This document shows positions 52,686 to 62,275 of a stretch of DNA of 64,000 bases, in pieces. The notes beneath the pieces were generated by a model. The model was not told the origin of the DNA. It saw only the letters and a program-made list of their open reading frames with translations, and did no database searches. The stretch spans positions 186,001-250,000 of the forward strand of contig JAURZL010000014.1 of NCBI GenBank assembly GCA_030653365.1. The letters run 5' to 3'. The DNA is from Anaerolineaceae bacterium (GTDB lineage: Bacteria; Chloroflexota; Anaerolineae; Anaerolineales; Anaerolineaceae). A program made the translations under genes and the position numbers. Every line of letters starts with the position of its first letter. The stretch's first letter is position 1.

Positions 52686-53436
52686 AAACTAATCCCTTCA
52701 CCCTCTCCAAACTCTTCCTCCGATATTCCCTATACTCCTTATCATATCGCCAGCCAGTCGGATACGTCAGAAAAATCGGAACTTCTCTCCCCACATTCCT
52801 AACCTGACTTTGAATCACCTCCCCCGCTTTCAAGCGCTCAATGTACTTACCCACCGATTCCGTGGACACCAGATTAAACACACCCTTATTGAAAGTGACC
52901 ACAGCAGCCGGTGCTTCCTGTTGCATAATCCTTAGAAACTCTTCACGGGCTTCTTGCTCAATCACTTCCTCAAAAAAGTCCTTTCCAAATAGCTTCACAA
53001 TATCAACCGGATATCGGGTAGGAAAAGAATAATAACAATAAAAAAGCAACTCAAACGGACTCTCATAATTGAGTTTGAAAAAGGTTTCTGCCAGGCACTT
53101 TGGGCAAGGGTTCTCCTCCGGCAAACTGAACCAGCCAGCATCCTCCATCCCCTGCCAGAAAAGACTCAGCCTCCCGTTGATCGATGGCGACAGAAACATC
53201 CCTTGCTGGATCGAATGTGGATGAGGATTCGAAAACAATAGCAGAACCCGCTGCCTGGCGCTACGTACTTCCGGGATCAAGCGCTCGGAGGTAAATGTCA
53301 GTGTTTTCTCCTGGTCGTTGAAGTTGTAGATTTTTGTGTCTGCAATAAATTTACCCAGGATTTTCGGGGCACGGGATTTGATGGCATCGTATTGGTGAGA
53401 TAATGAGTAGGTAGTTTGAAAATGGATTGGGGACAT
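52675..53436 (-). CDS. Uncharacterised protein, possibly uracil-DNA glycosylase fold
   Basis: 253 aa. I do not recognise a family with confidence. RQRVLLLFSNPHPHSIQQGM resembles the NP-containing active-site motif of UDG-like enzymes, and AAVVTFNKGVFNLV and EVPIFLTYPTGWRYDKEYRE fall where UDG-like proteins carry their central strand and C-terminal motif. The spacing is compatible, but this is a weak, motif-level inference. A CPKC pair (around residue 112) could bind metal. No strong ribosome site. The end of the frame (LVFRG) reads through a CCCCTAA heptamer run. Confidence 0.5.
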   Translation of the reverse strand: MSPIHFQTTYSLSHQYDAIKSRAPKILGKFIADTKIYNFNDQEKTLTFTSERLIPEVRSARQRVLLLFSNPHPHSIQQGMFLSPSINGRLSLFWQGMEDAGWFSLPEENPCPKCLAETFFKLNYESPFELLFYCYYSFPTRYPVDIVKLFGKDFFEEVIEQEAREEFLRIMQQEAPAAVVTFNKGVFNLVSTESVGKYIERLKAGEVIQSQVRNVGREVPIFLTYPTGWRYDKEYREYRRKSLERVKGLVFRG

Positions 53437-53553
53437 AATAAGGCATTAATAAAATCAGAGAACATTACTGAATTCATTAAAAGGAGATTTTCTCGTTAAT
53501 ACTTATTTTACCCACAATATTGATAATTTATATTCTCTACAAATAAATAATGC

Positions 53554-53559
53554 TATACT
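53554..53559 (+). promoter_or_regulatory. Extended -10 of the ParB-SNF2-DUF3883-MTase operon
   Basis: TGCTATACT with TATACT at 53554-53559, about 115 bp before ATG 53676. No convincing -35 was found. The intergenic space is strongly AT-rich. Confidence 0.4.
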
Positions 53560-53675
53560 AACTTATTGAAAAAATAAATTTTTATATAAATTACAGAAAT
53601 TTACTATTAATAAAATTCCTTGAAACAATTAACATAACTTAATATTTCCTTATCACATTTATGAAGAGGGGAGAA

Positions 53676-55064
53676 ATGCAAACTAGAAATCCAATTACAA
53701 ATGATGTTACAAGAAAGATTATTGAAGATTTCGCACAGGAAATCAAAGAGAAAAAAGAGCCCGGTCCAAAACCATCCAAAACGGTCGTTTTCTTTAGAAA
53801 TGAACGAGAAAACAATATTGAACGAGATGTTTATGAATTGCCTATTAATCTTTTGCGATTTAGAAAAGATAATGGCCGAATAGCATCTGATGTTATAAGT
53901 TATGAAAAAGATAAAGGCGTACTCCTAGAAGAAGAAGAGAGTACTCAGAAACTTTTACGAAAATTCCTTGAAGATAAAGATCCTGAAAAAACTAAGGAAT
54001 TAGTTCAATCTTTACGACAGCATGGTCAATTAGATCCTGCAATTATTACAGCTGATGGCTTTCTAATTAATGGGAATCGAAGAAAAGCGGCTCTCCACAT
54101 TCTCTATGAAAAAGAAAAAAATCCAAAATGGAACCGAATGAAGGTTGTTATTTTACCTGGAAAAGGAGATCCAGGTGGACCTCCCACTCTTAGAGAGATT
54201 GAGCAAATCGAGAATAGATATCAACTTCATAGCGAAGGAAAATCTGAATACACATTATTTGATAGAGCATTAACTATTCGAAGAAAAATAAAAATAGGTA
54301 TTCCATTAGAAGAGCAGTTGAAAGATGATCCAAAATTCTCAGCATTAGAAAACCGTGAATTCACACAAGCCGCAAGAAAATTTAAACAAGAATATCTTGA
54401 TCCATTAGAAAAAATTGACACCTATTTATTTTATTTGGGAAGAGAAAATTTATATTCAACCATATCAACTGGACCTGGTGATAGAGAAGGCAGATGGCAA
54501 GCATTCCTGGATTATAGCAAAATTTATCGAAATATATCAGATTCAAAATATCGTCAAAAGAATAATATTTTAATTTTAGAAAACGAGATAGGAAGTTTTG
54601 AAGAAATTGTTTTTAAACTAATTAGAAAGAGACATTTTCCAAGATTAAATAAAGTTCATAAAATTATTCGAGATTTACCGAGGTATTTAAAGAATTCTGA
54701 AGCAAAAGAAGAATTATTCAAGCTTAGTGAAATTGATTTGGTCTTACCTGATTCAGAAAGCTTTGATGTGGATGGAAATGAATATGATGAAAGGACAAAG
54801 GATTCCCTTTGGGGAGAAAAACATCAAACAACAATAATTAGACATGTCAAAAAAGCAAGAGATTTAATAGAATGGGAAAAAGAAAAAGAAACACCAATAA
54901 GATTATTAGAGGACGCATTAAGTAAGTTAGATGATGAAAATTTGATACCAGAACTAGTGCCCAAATCTGAAATGAAAAACGCGTTAAGATTATCAGAAAG
55001 TATAGAGAAACGCGCAAAAGAACTAAGATGTGAATTTTATAATCTCCAAAAAAACAAAGCATAA
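53676..55064 (+). CDS. ParB/Srx-like domain protein, first gene of a restriction-like cassette
   Basis: 462 aa from ATG 53676, preceded by AGAGGGGAGAA; the in-frame ATG 53661 overlaps that site. The N-terminal ParB-like fold includes VYELPINLLRFRKDNGR and LVQSLRQHGQLDPAIITADG, then LINGNRRKAAL (NGNRR at 132-136), the nucleotide-binding GxxR-type motif of ParB/Srx proteins. The rest is helical and charged, with no HNH motif. In related systems ParB-like proteins are CTP- or ATP-dependent nucleases or DNA clamps. Very AT-rich. It stands 25 bp before the helicase gene. Confidence 0.75.
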   Translation: MQTRNPITNDVTRKIIEDFAQEIKEKKEPGPKPSKTVVFFRNERENNIERDVYELPINLLRFRKDNGRIASDVISYEKDKGVLLEEEESTQKLLRKFLEDKDPEKTKELVQSLRQHGQLDPAIITADGFLINGNRRKAALHILYEKEKNPKWNRMKVVILPGKGDPGGPPTLREIEQIENRYQLHSEGKSEYTLFDRALTIRRKIKIGIPLEEQLKDDPKFSALENREFTQAARKFKQEYLDPLEKIDTYLFYLGRENLYSTISTGPGDREGRWQAFLDYSKIYRNISDSKYRQKNNILILENEIGSFEEIVFKLIRKRHFPRLNKVHKIIRDLPRYLKNSEAKEELFKLSEIDLVLPDSESFDVDGNEYDERTKDSLWGEKHQTTIIRHVKKARDLIEWEKEKETPIRLLEDALSKLDDENLIPELVPKSEMKNALRLSESIEKRAKELRCEFYNLQKNKA

Positions 55065-55089
55065 TTTTCACACGTAAACCGGTTTATTT

Positions 55090-56991
55090 ATGATAATTGA
55101 TATTCAAAACAACAAAATCAGAATAACAGAATACGAAAATGTATTAAAACCTCGCCACAAAAGCCAATTATTTTATTGGGGTTTTAAAGTTGAAGTTGGT
55201 GGAATTTTAATTTATCCAAATAATGATTTAAAAGAGTATTTAATAGATCTTATTGAATATTTAAACGATGCCAAAATTGATTTTGTTCTTTCAGATTCAT
55301 GTAAAAAAGAAATAAATTCCATTCAATATGAAAAAGAAATATTTTCTGAAACAATAAAAGAGGCAAAAGAATTTAAAGATGGTTTTCTTGATAAAAAAAA
55401 CTGGTCAATCCAACAAAAATTTTTGAATGAATCAATAGTTAGACCACTAAAGGAACATCAAATAAAGGCTTTTTTGCACCTTTCAATTCTTGGAAATGGT
55501 GCAAATTTTTCTGTGCCAGGAAGTGGAAAAACAACAGTGGTGTTAGCTCATTACGAAATGCTAAGGAAAAAAGGTGATGTAAATTTACTGTTTGTTGTAG
55601 GTCCTGCAGCATGCTTTGCTCCTTGGAAAAGTGAATTTAATTTAGTGTTGAACAGAGCTCCAAATTGTGTAATACTTGCAGGAGGAGATAAAACCCAAAG
55701 AAAAAGTAAATATTATAAAACAGACAAAATACCTGAATTATATTTAACTACCTTCCAAACACTATTAAATGACAAAGAAGAGATTACATTCTTTTTAAAA
55801 AACAGAAAAGTTAAGGCATATTTTGTTGTTGATGAGGCACATTATTTAAAAAGAATAGATGGGCAATGGGCTTCAGCTGTTTTAGAAATTGCCAAGTATG
55901 CTAAATCTCGGTGTGCTCTTACAGGTACTCCAATACCACATAGTTATAGTGACTTGTTTAATTTATTTGATTTCCTTTGGCCTGAACAAAAACCGATTAA
56001 TAAAAATGACCGCGCATTAATCGTATCGCTTGAAGAACAAAACAGGTTCGAAGAAGCTCAGGTAATCTTAGATAAAGAAATTGGCCCCCTTTTTTATAGG
56101 GTAAGAAAATCAGAATTAAATCTTAAACCACAGATTTTCCATGAACCTATTTTGATTGATATGAATCCCATTGAACGTCAAATTTATGATGCAATTATTT
56201 ATAAGATTCGAGATTATGCCAAGGATGATTACCTTAGGAATATAGAAATTGTTCGAAGGTTAAGAAAAGGCAGGATGATGAGGGTTAGACAATGTTTATC
56301 ATTTTCTCAACTTCTTTCTACTGCAATAGGGGATTATGACGGATATGAAAGTTTCTTCTCCCACGATTCGGATCTTGAAAAATTAATTTTAGAATATGGA
56401 GTAAATGAAATTCCAGCTAAAATAAATAAGCTCACTTCATTAGTCCATAATTTTCAAACCCAAAGAAAAAAAACAGTAATTTGGTCTAACTTTATTGGAA
56501 CAGTAAATCTAATAGAAAAAGAAATAAAGAATAGAGGCTGGAGCTGTAAGAAAATTATTGGAGAAATACCTATTGAAAAAGTTGGAATGGAAGAGGAGGA
56601 AACACGTGAAAAAATCATAGAAAAATTTACCGATTCAGATAGTGGATTAGATATTCTGATTGCAAATCCAGCAGCTTGTGCTGAATCGATATCACTTCAT
56701 AAAACGTGTCACAATGCAATATATTATGATCTTTCTTATAATGCCGCTCAATATTTACAATCCCTAGATAGAATTCATAGGGTTGGGGGATCAGAATTCA
56801 TAGAAGCAAATTATTATTTTCTACAATATAACAATTCAATTGATTCAGATATTTTGAACAACCTGCTCAATAAAGCAAAAAAAATGTATGATGTAATAGA
56901 AGGTGATTACAATATTTACTCTCTAGATATGGATGAATTTGAAGAAAATAGTGATTTTGAAGCTTATCAAACTATATTTGGAAAAATATGA
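55090..56991 (+). CDS. SNF2-type superfamily 2 helicase/translocase
   Basis: 633 aa. It has a distinctive N-terminal ~130 residues of unknown fold and then an SF2 core. Walker A is VPGSGKTT with GSGKT at 144-148. Motif II is VVDEAHYLKR (DEAH 248-251) and motif III is ALTGTPIPHSYSDLF. The C-terminal RecA domain has NPAACAESISLHKTCHNAIY and QSLDRIHRVGG (motif VI with R). This is the SNF2-like translocase arrangement. It would move on DNA to activate or restrict. The stop overlaps the next gene's start by 4 bp (ATGA). Confidence 0.85.
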   Translation: MIIDIQNNKIRITEYENVLKPRHKSQLFYWGFKVEVGGILIYPNNDLKEYLIDLIEYLNDAKIDFVLSDSCKKEINSIQYEKEIFSETIKEAKEFKDGFLDKKNWSIQQKFLNESIVRPLKEHQIKAFLHLSILGNGANFSVPGSGKTTVVLAHYEMLRKKGDVNLLFVVGPAACFAPWKSEFNLVLNRAPNCVILAGGDKTQRKSKYYKTDKIPELYLTTFQTLLNDKEEITFFLKNRKVKAYFVVDEAHYLKRIDGQWASAVLEIAKYAKSRCALTGTPIPHSYSDLFNLFDFLWPEQKPINKNDRALIVSLEEQNRFEEAQVILDKEIGPLFYRVRKSELNLKPQIFHEPILIDMNPIERQIYDAIIYKIRDYAKDDYLRNIEIVRRLRKGRMMRVRQCLSFSQLLSTAIGDYDGYESFFSHDSDLEKLILEYGVNEIPAKINKLTSLVHNFQTQRKKTVIWSNFIGTVNLIEKEIKNRGWSCKKIIGEIPIEKVGMEEEETREKIIEKFTDSDSGLDILIANPAACAESISLHKTCHNAIYYDLSYNAAQYLQSLDRIHRVGGSEFIEANYYFLQYNNSIDSDILNNLLNKAKKMYDVIEGDYNIYSLDMDEFEENSDFEAYQTIFGKI

Positions 56992-57938
56992 GCTCAGAAA
57001 TTATTTTTCCGAATTTACAAGGGATAAAACAGCTAATTTCCTTATTGAACACAACAAAAATTAAAAAAACAGAGTATCTAAAGAGAAGATTTGAGAGTAC
57101 TTCAAAAAACTTTTATGAAACCATAACTTTCCTTGAAAAATTAGAATTAATTGAGGTCAGATCAGATTCTATAGAATGTACTTATACCTTTCAAAAGTTT
57201 GTAAATTTTCCTAATGATAAACTAAAATTCCAAAAAGCATTTCTAATTCAAATTCTGCAGTCAAAAAAACAAGACTTTAAAATTTTTAATGAGTACTTTT
57301 CCAAATTTCAGTTGAATGAAGATAAATTAGTTTATAAACCAACTACCAAACAAAGACTTCAAGACAGCGGGGTAAGAAATCTTCTAATGGAATTAGATAT
57401 TATTGAGTTTATGGAATTTGAAAAAACTTACCGTATTTCAAACGAATTCCAGTATTTTTTTATTGAGAATAAAGATAAGCACAGCATAACACCAGAAGAA
57501 TTCGAAAAGAGAAGTAAGAAACAAAATAAGATTGGCTATTTAGCAGAATTAACAATATTGGATTATGAAAAAAACCGTTTGAATTCTAAACTAAATATAA
57601 TTCATAGTATTATACACGTTGCACTTGAGAACATTTCAGCGGGATACGATATTTTAAGTTATGAAATGGATAATAAGGGATCAATTTTTATAGAGAGACA
57701 TATAGAGGTGAAGGCTGTGTCAATTATTGACTACAAATTTTATTGGAGTAGAAACGAAATTGAAACAGCAAAAATAGATGGATTACAATATTATTTATAT
57801 TTGTTGCCAGTTGTTGGAAACAGTAAATTTGATATTAATAATTTAAAGATAATACCAAACGCATTTGAAAATGTATTTTTAAAAAATAAAGAATGGAATA
57901 AACAGGAAGAATTATTTAGTTTTTGGAAAATGAATTAA
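56988..57938 (+). CDS. DUF3883-like nuclease domain protein
   Basis: 316 aa. The N-terminal half (about 1-170) is helical and unrecognised. The C-terminal half resembles DUF3883: KIGYLAELTILDYEKNRLNS, then a PD-(D/E)XK-type site with SAGYDI (D221) and HIEVKAV (E240, K242), and a later YYLYLLPVV. I infer the effector nuclease of the cassette. It overlaps the helicase gene by 4 bp and ends 2 bp before ATG 57941 of the methyltransferase. Substrate and cut specificity are unknown. Confidence 0.75.
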   Translation: MSSEIIFPNLQGIKQLISLLNTTKIKKTEYLKRRFESTSKNFYETITFLEKLELIEVRSDSIECTYTFQKFVNFPNDKLKFQKAFLIQILQSKKQDFKIFNEYFSKFQLNEDKLVYKPTTKQRLQDSGVRNLLMELDIIEFMEFEKTYRISNEFQYFFIENKDKHSITPEEFEKRSKKQNKIGYLAELTILDYEKNRLNSKLNIIHSIIHVALENISAGYDILSYEMDNKGSIFIERHIEVKAVSIIDYKFYWSRNEIETAKIDGLQYYLYLLPVVGNSKFDINNLKIIPNAFENVFLKNKEWNKQEELFSFWKMN

Positions 57939-57940
57939 TA

Positions 57941-58840
57941 ATGATTTCGAAAAAAGTCACCAAAAAAATTTTTATGCCTGTAGATGTCATCTATCAAGGA
58001 GAATCGGAAAAAATTCTTACTAATATGTATTTATTTCCAGATAATTCTGTAGATTTTATAATAACATCACCTCCCTATGCAGATAAACGGAAAAAATTTT
58101 ACAACAGCATTCATCCTGATGATTATGTAGATTGGTTCTTGCCAATAAGTAAAGAATTATTAAGGATATTAAAACCAAACGGGTCTTTTGTTTTAAACAT
58201 AAAAGAACACCCAAGGAATGGTCAACGCGAAACGTATGTTTTAAAATTAATCCTTGCTCTAAAAGACCAGGGCTGGTGTTGGATTGAAGAATATGTTTGG
58301 TATAAAAAGAATTCATTTCCTGGAAAATGGCCAAATAGATTTAGAGATGCATGGGAAAGATGCTTCCATTTAACAAAAAACGAAAAATTTAAAATGTATC
58401 AAGACTCAGTTAAAGTGCCAATTGGTGATTGGGCTGAAAAAAGATTTAAATCGATGTCAGATAACGATTTCAAACGACATTTATCGCAAACTAATAGCTC
58501 ATTAGGTCGAAATGTATCAAATTGGTTGAATAGAAAAAAAGTATATCCTCATAATGTAATTGTTTTTGAAGAAGAGCATTATGTTTCTAACGTTTTAGAA
58601 TTTGCAACAGAGTGCAGTAATCGAAACCATAGTGCAGCATTTCCTCTAGAACTCCCAACTTGGTTCATAAAGCTTTTTACAAGAAAAGGAGATATTGTTC
58701 TCGATCCGTTTTTGGGCTCCGGCACCACTGCTTATGCAGCCTTAGCTTTAAATCGACATTATGTGGGGGTTGAAAAAGATCAAGAATATATTGAATTAAT
58801 TAATAAACAAATTGACAAACTAAATAAGACCGAAAACTAA
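57941..58840 (+). CDS. DNA methyltransferase, beta class (N6-adenine or N4-cytosine)
   Basis: 300 aa from ATG 57941; TTG 57923 would overlap the upstream gene. Catalytic TSPPYADKRK (42-46 for TSPPY) comes before the SAM-binding motif DPFLGSGTT (255-263), so the motif order is IV-X-I, the beta class. VGVEKDQEYIELI ends the SAM fold. ELPTWFIKLF is motif X. Serine in the SPPY form occurs in both N4-cytosine and some N6-adenine enzymes, so the base is undecided. As last gene of the AT-rich operon it probably protects self DNA from the helicase-nuclease pair. Confidence 0.9.
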   Translation: MISKKVTKKIFMPVDVIYQGESEKILTNMYLFPDNSVDFIITSPPYADKRKKFYNSIHPDDYVDWFLPISKELLRILKPNGSFVLNIKEHPRNGQRETYVLKLILALKDQGWCWIEEYVWYKKNSFPGKWPNRFRDAWERCFHLTKNEKFKMYQDSVKVPIGDWAEKRFKSMSDNDFKRHLSQTNSSLGRNVSNWLNRKKVYPHNVIVFEEEHYVSNVLEFATECSNRNHSAAFPLELPTWFIKLFTRKGDIVLDPFLGSGTTAYAALALNRHYVGVEKDQEYIELINKQIDKLNKTEN

Positions 58841-58960
58841 CTACATATCAGATTCCACAAATATCAAATATTCAAAAAATACTTACCCAATGTTTGGCAT
58901 CAGAAGATTTCACAATCTCTTCCCATATAATTTAGGACAAACAAGCTCAAAAATTCAAGG

Positions 58961-59256
58961 ATGGATATTAAGAAAAGATCTAAACAAATTATTGAATTTC
59001 GAGAGATAAGAAAATGTGAATAATTTTTTAAAATTAAAGATTTGTTACTTGGTCTTGATAACAAAGTATCAGGACTAATGGAATTGTTTTTATGGAAATA
59101 AATAATGAGATTGATGAGACCCCAAATGAAAAGAGTTAACGCGAATTAGCCGATACTTTCATCAATCTTGCTTATTTTGCCGAAAAATTTAATATTGATT
59201 TAGAAGAAGCAATTGTTGAAAAAATTGAACTCAATGGAAAAAATATCCAGTGTTGA
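58961..59256 (+). pseudogene. Decayed MazG-like nucleotide pyrophosphohydrolase
   Basis: Three frames together rebuild a RS21-C6/MazG-like protein. The first is MDIKKRSKQIIEFREIRKCE then stop. The second is DLLLGLDNKVSGLMELFLWK then stop. The third is NNEIDETPNEKS, stop, then RELADTFINLAYFAEKFNID continuing EEAIVEKIELNGK. The ELAD of the metal-binding ExxD remains, but the first EExxE is lost. At least two frameshifts and two or more stops show it is not functional. Intact relatives hydrolyse abnormal or phage dNTPs. The rest of 58841-59446 shows no gene. Reconstruction is by eye. Confidence 0.7.
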
Positions 59257-59446
59257 AGAGCTTTGGCTCGCAATAATGGATTATTTTTCGAAATTTTTAA
59301 ATGAAATTAATGATTGATTAATCTTTTTTCTTGCCTTCTATAAAGTAATTTCCAAACTTGGTTAAATTTATAAATTATTAAAAAAAATAATCGCAAAAAT
59401 TGTATAAATAGTATTCTTAACTAGATCCAAGAAAAATAAGGAAGAA

Positions 59447-62275
59447 CTACATTTCTAAAGATGTTGATAAATATGAACATGAATACTCTTTTGATTTCTC
59501 ATCGAAAAGCAATTTAATGTGATTATCCATTGTAAAATAAATTATTTGCCAGCCCTCAATCGCAAGATCAAACACATAATTTATTAAATTATTTCGCCTA
59601 TTCCAATCAGAATGTTGGAAAGCATCATCAAGGAGAAGAAACATTTTTTCGGTTTTTAGTAGATTTGCGGCAAAACCAAGTCTTAAACTTAACAGAATTT
59701 GCTCTCTCGTGCCTGTGCTGATATTTTTTATTGGAAAAATATTAAAATCATCTTTTACACAAAGGCCCGTTTCATCAAGAAAATAATTTTTATATCGCCC
59801 AGTAAGTTTAAAAAGAGGCTTAGTAATTAATGGTGAGTTCAATGTTAATTTAATAGTTTCTCTTTCATTATTAGCCAATTCGCAAATAGTCTGATTTACA
59901 AGTATTCCTGCAATTATTTGCGAATTAATTTTGTCTAATTCATTAGATAATAATTGTTTCTTGTTCATTAATATATCAATTAGCTTTTCAAATGAATCAG
60001 AAATTCTTCCATTTACTGCTCCAATTAATTTTAACCTTAGGTTCTCTACTTCTTGTTCTTCAGCTTTTATATGTTCAGAAAGAGATACCATTTCTTCATT
60101 AATTTTTTTCAAGGATTCAATTTCAAAGTTAATGGTTTCAGAATCCTGACAAACCACATAATCAACCTCATTGACATTTAATTCTGCCAGCTTAATTAAA
60201 TTTTGATTTATTTCTTCATCATATTTCTTAATTAGATTTTGCGCATAGAAAATTTTTTGTTTTATCGAATTAAAATCAAATTCAGAAACATCATAATCGA
60301 AAACCTCATTATTGCTATTTTCCTTCTTTATATCAGATATAAAATTTTCCAAAACATTAATTTCATTGGTTTGTTCTTGAAGTTTATTTTTTAATTCGTG
60401 ATATTCGTCTTGCCATTTTTGAAAAACCTGTATTTCATTTTTGTCTATTATTGGAAATACTTTAATATCTATGCCTTCTTGGTTTAAAAATAGATGCCTC
60501 TTATCAATTTCCGAGGAAAGATCTTTAATTTTAATTTGAATATTTGAATATTGAGTTGTCAGAACTTCATAAGAATCAGACACATATTCAGAATAAATAA
60601 ATGAATCTTTATTAATTTGTAGTGAATCGTAAAAGGCGTTTATTTTGTTGTAATCATTGATAAATTGATTGGCTTTTTCACTTAGTAAGGAAATTCCATT
60701 ATTCCAATCACTTGAGGAGGAAGTGTGAATATTGTTCTTTATGAAATTTGTTTCAATTGTGTTCTTGATTTTTTCCAATTCCTCTGACTTTGTTAATAAT
60801 TCTTGTTCTATGTTCTTCTTAAGAATTTCCAATTCTCTTAATTTGTCTCTTTTTGCTCTTAATAACGGCAAATCCACTTGTGATACATTAATATCCATTA
60901 ATTCAGAATAATGTTGCCTAATAGCATCAATTTCATGTAGCGCGGTGTTACTAAGAATTTTCTCCTGTAGATTCTTTTTAGTTTTACTTTCCATTATTGT
61001 GTTGAAAGTTATTAATATTCCAATTAAAAGAAAAGCTGTAAATAATAAAAATTGGGCTGTTGATTGCGTATTAATAAAAAACAAAAGAATAATTGATAGG
61101 AAAATGAGACAATAAATTATTATTGGTAATAGCCAAGAAGGCCAAAGCTTCTTGTTTATCTCTTTTTCATCTTTATTGCCCAAACATTGCTGATAAATTT
61201 CTATCGAATCGTCAATCCATTTATACGAAGCCAATTGAATTTCCAATTCATCGTTATCAATTTGATGATTTTCAATTTTTTTATTTATCTCAATATATTT
61301 ATTTGCTTCAGCGGTTAAATGTTCGACTAATTGCAAATTGACTATCTTTAAATTTTCTTCAAGCTTCTTTTTTTTATTATCGAGAGCAAAAGCAATCTTT
61401 CCAATTTTTTCTTTTTCATTTTCGATTTCTCTATTTAAAAAAGAGATTTCACTATGTAAACAGGCCAATATACTTGATTGTTCTTGTTTAATTTTTATGT
61501 TTTGGCTTTGTAAATGATATATATAATTCCTAATATGCTTATAATGATTTGCAATTTCGTCTTTCAGTTTTTGATCAATGGAGAAAAGTTCACAGTTTCT
61601 ATTGTTTGTTTTATACGCCAATTTGCAACTATTTTCGTAATAAGTTTTATATAATTTTTCTTTTTCAACAAAAATAGTTCTTAATGTTTGAATTTCACCT
61701 TCAGAATATAATAAATTAACTTCATTCAACAATTCTAATGTTGCCCTAAACTCATTTTCTATTTCATTCTTCTTTTTGATTTCTCCAGTTTTTTTGCCAT
61801 TAATTTCACCGTTTTCAAAACTAGCTGATTTGATTGAGGCAGAGAAATTGTTTCTAATCTGATCTAGGACAAATTCATTTGATAAATATTTCTTTATGAT
61901 ATTTTCACCAACACCATCCGGGGAATCGTCGAATTCTAATTCGCCAGCTCTAACAACAAGCAATTTGCTTAAATCTTTAGGTAATTTAGTTTTATCTGAG
62001 GATATAAAATCTTCTAATCTTTTATTCTTACTATCCGGTGAAAAGTCTCTACTATTATCATCAAATCCATCAACCTCAATCAAACCATTACCTGGAAAGC
62101 TTCTTAAATTAAATCCCCTAGTATCCTTAAATAAAGATTTAATCAGAAATTCTATAAGAAATGTTTTGCCACTTTCATTTACACCAAATATTAAATTTAC
62201 ATCTTTAAAAGATAGGTTTAATTTTTCAATTGGTCCTAAATTATAGACACTCAATTTATTAATTCTAATAGCCAT
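59447..62275 (-). CDS. Rad50/SbcC-like (YhaN-type) ATPase with mid-protein membrane helices
   Basis: 942 aa from ATG 62275; TTG 62278 is 3 bp upstream. The N-terminal Walker A GVNESGKT (31-38) sits in a Rad50-type start, NKLSVYNLGPIEKLNLSF. Long coiled coils follow. Two hydrophobic helices lie at about 381-421 (IIIYCLIFLSIILLFFINT and FLLFTAFLLIGILITFNTI), as in B. subtilis YhaN. The C-terminal signature is NISTGTREQILLSLRLG and Walker B is MFLLLDDAF (about 880). It should bind DNA ends and ATP with its phosphoesterase partner. The gene overlaps the partner's stop by one base. Very AT-rich. Confidence 0.85.
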   Translation of the reverse strand: MAIRINKLSVYNLGPIEKLNLSFKDVNLIFGVNESGKTFLIEFLIKSLFKDTRGFNLRSFPGNGLIEVDGFDDNSRDFSPDSKNKRLEDFISSDKTKLPKDLSKLLVVRAGELEFDDSPDGVGENIIKKYLSNEFVLDQIRNNFSASIKSASFENGEINGKKTGEIKKKNEIENEFRATLELLNEVNLLYSEGEIQTLRTIFVEKEKLYKTYYENSCKLAYKTNNRNCELFSIDQKLKDEIANHYKHIRNYIYHLQSQNIKIKQEQSSILACLHSEISFLNREIENEKEKIGKIAFALDNKKKKLEENLKIVNLQLVEHLTAEANKYIEINKKIENHQIDNDELEIQLASYKWIDDSIEIYQQCLGNKDEKEINKKLWPSWLLPIIIYCLIFLSIILLFFINTQSTAQFLLFTAFLLIGILITFNTIMESKTKKNLQEKILSNTALHEIDAIRQHYSELMDINVSQVDLPLLRAKRDKLRELEILKKNIEQELLTKSEELEKIKNTIETNFIKNNIHTSSSSDWNNGISLLSEKANQFINDYNKINAFYDSLQINKDSFIYSEYVSDSYEVLTTQYSNIQIKIKDLSSEIDKRHLFLNQEGIDIKVFPIIDKNEIQVFQKWQDEYHELKNKLQEQTNEINVLENFISDIKKENSNNEVFDYDVSEFDFNSIKQKIFYAQNLIKKYDEEINQNLIKLAELNVNEVDYVVCQDSETINFEIESLKKINEEMVSLSEHIKAEEQEVENLRLKLIGAVNGRISDSFEKLIDILMNKKQLLSNELDKINSQIIAGILVNQTICELANNERETIKLTLNSPLITKPLFKLTGRYKNYFLDETGLCVKDDFNIFPIKNISTGTREQILLSLRLGFAANLLKTEKMFLLLDDAFQHSDWNRRNNLINYVFDLAIEGWQIIYFTMDNHIKLLFDEKSKEYSCSYLSTSLEM

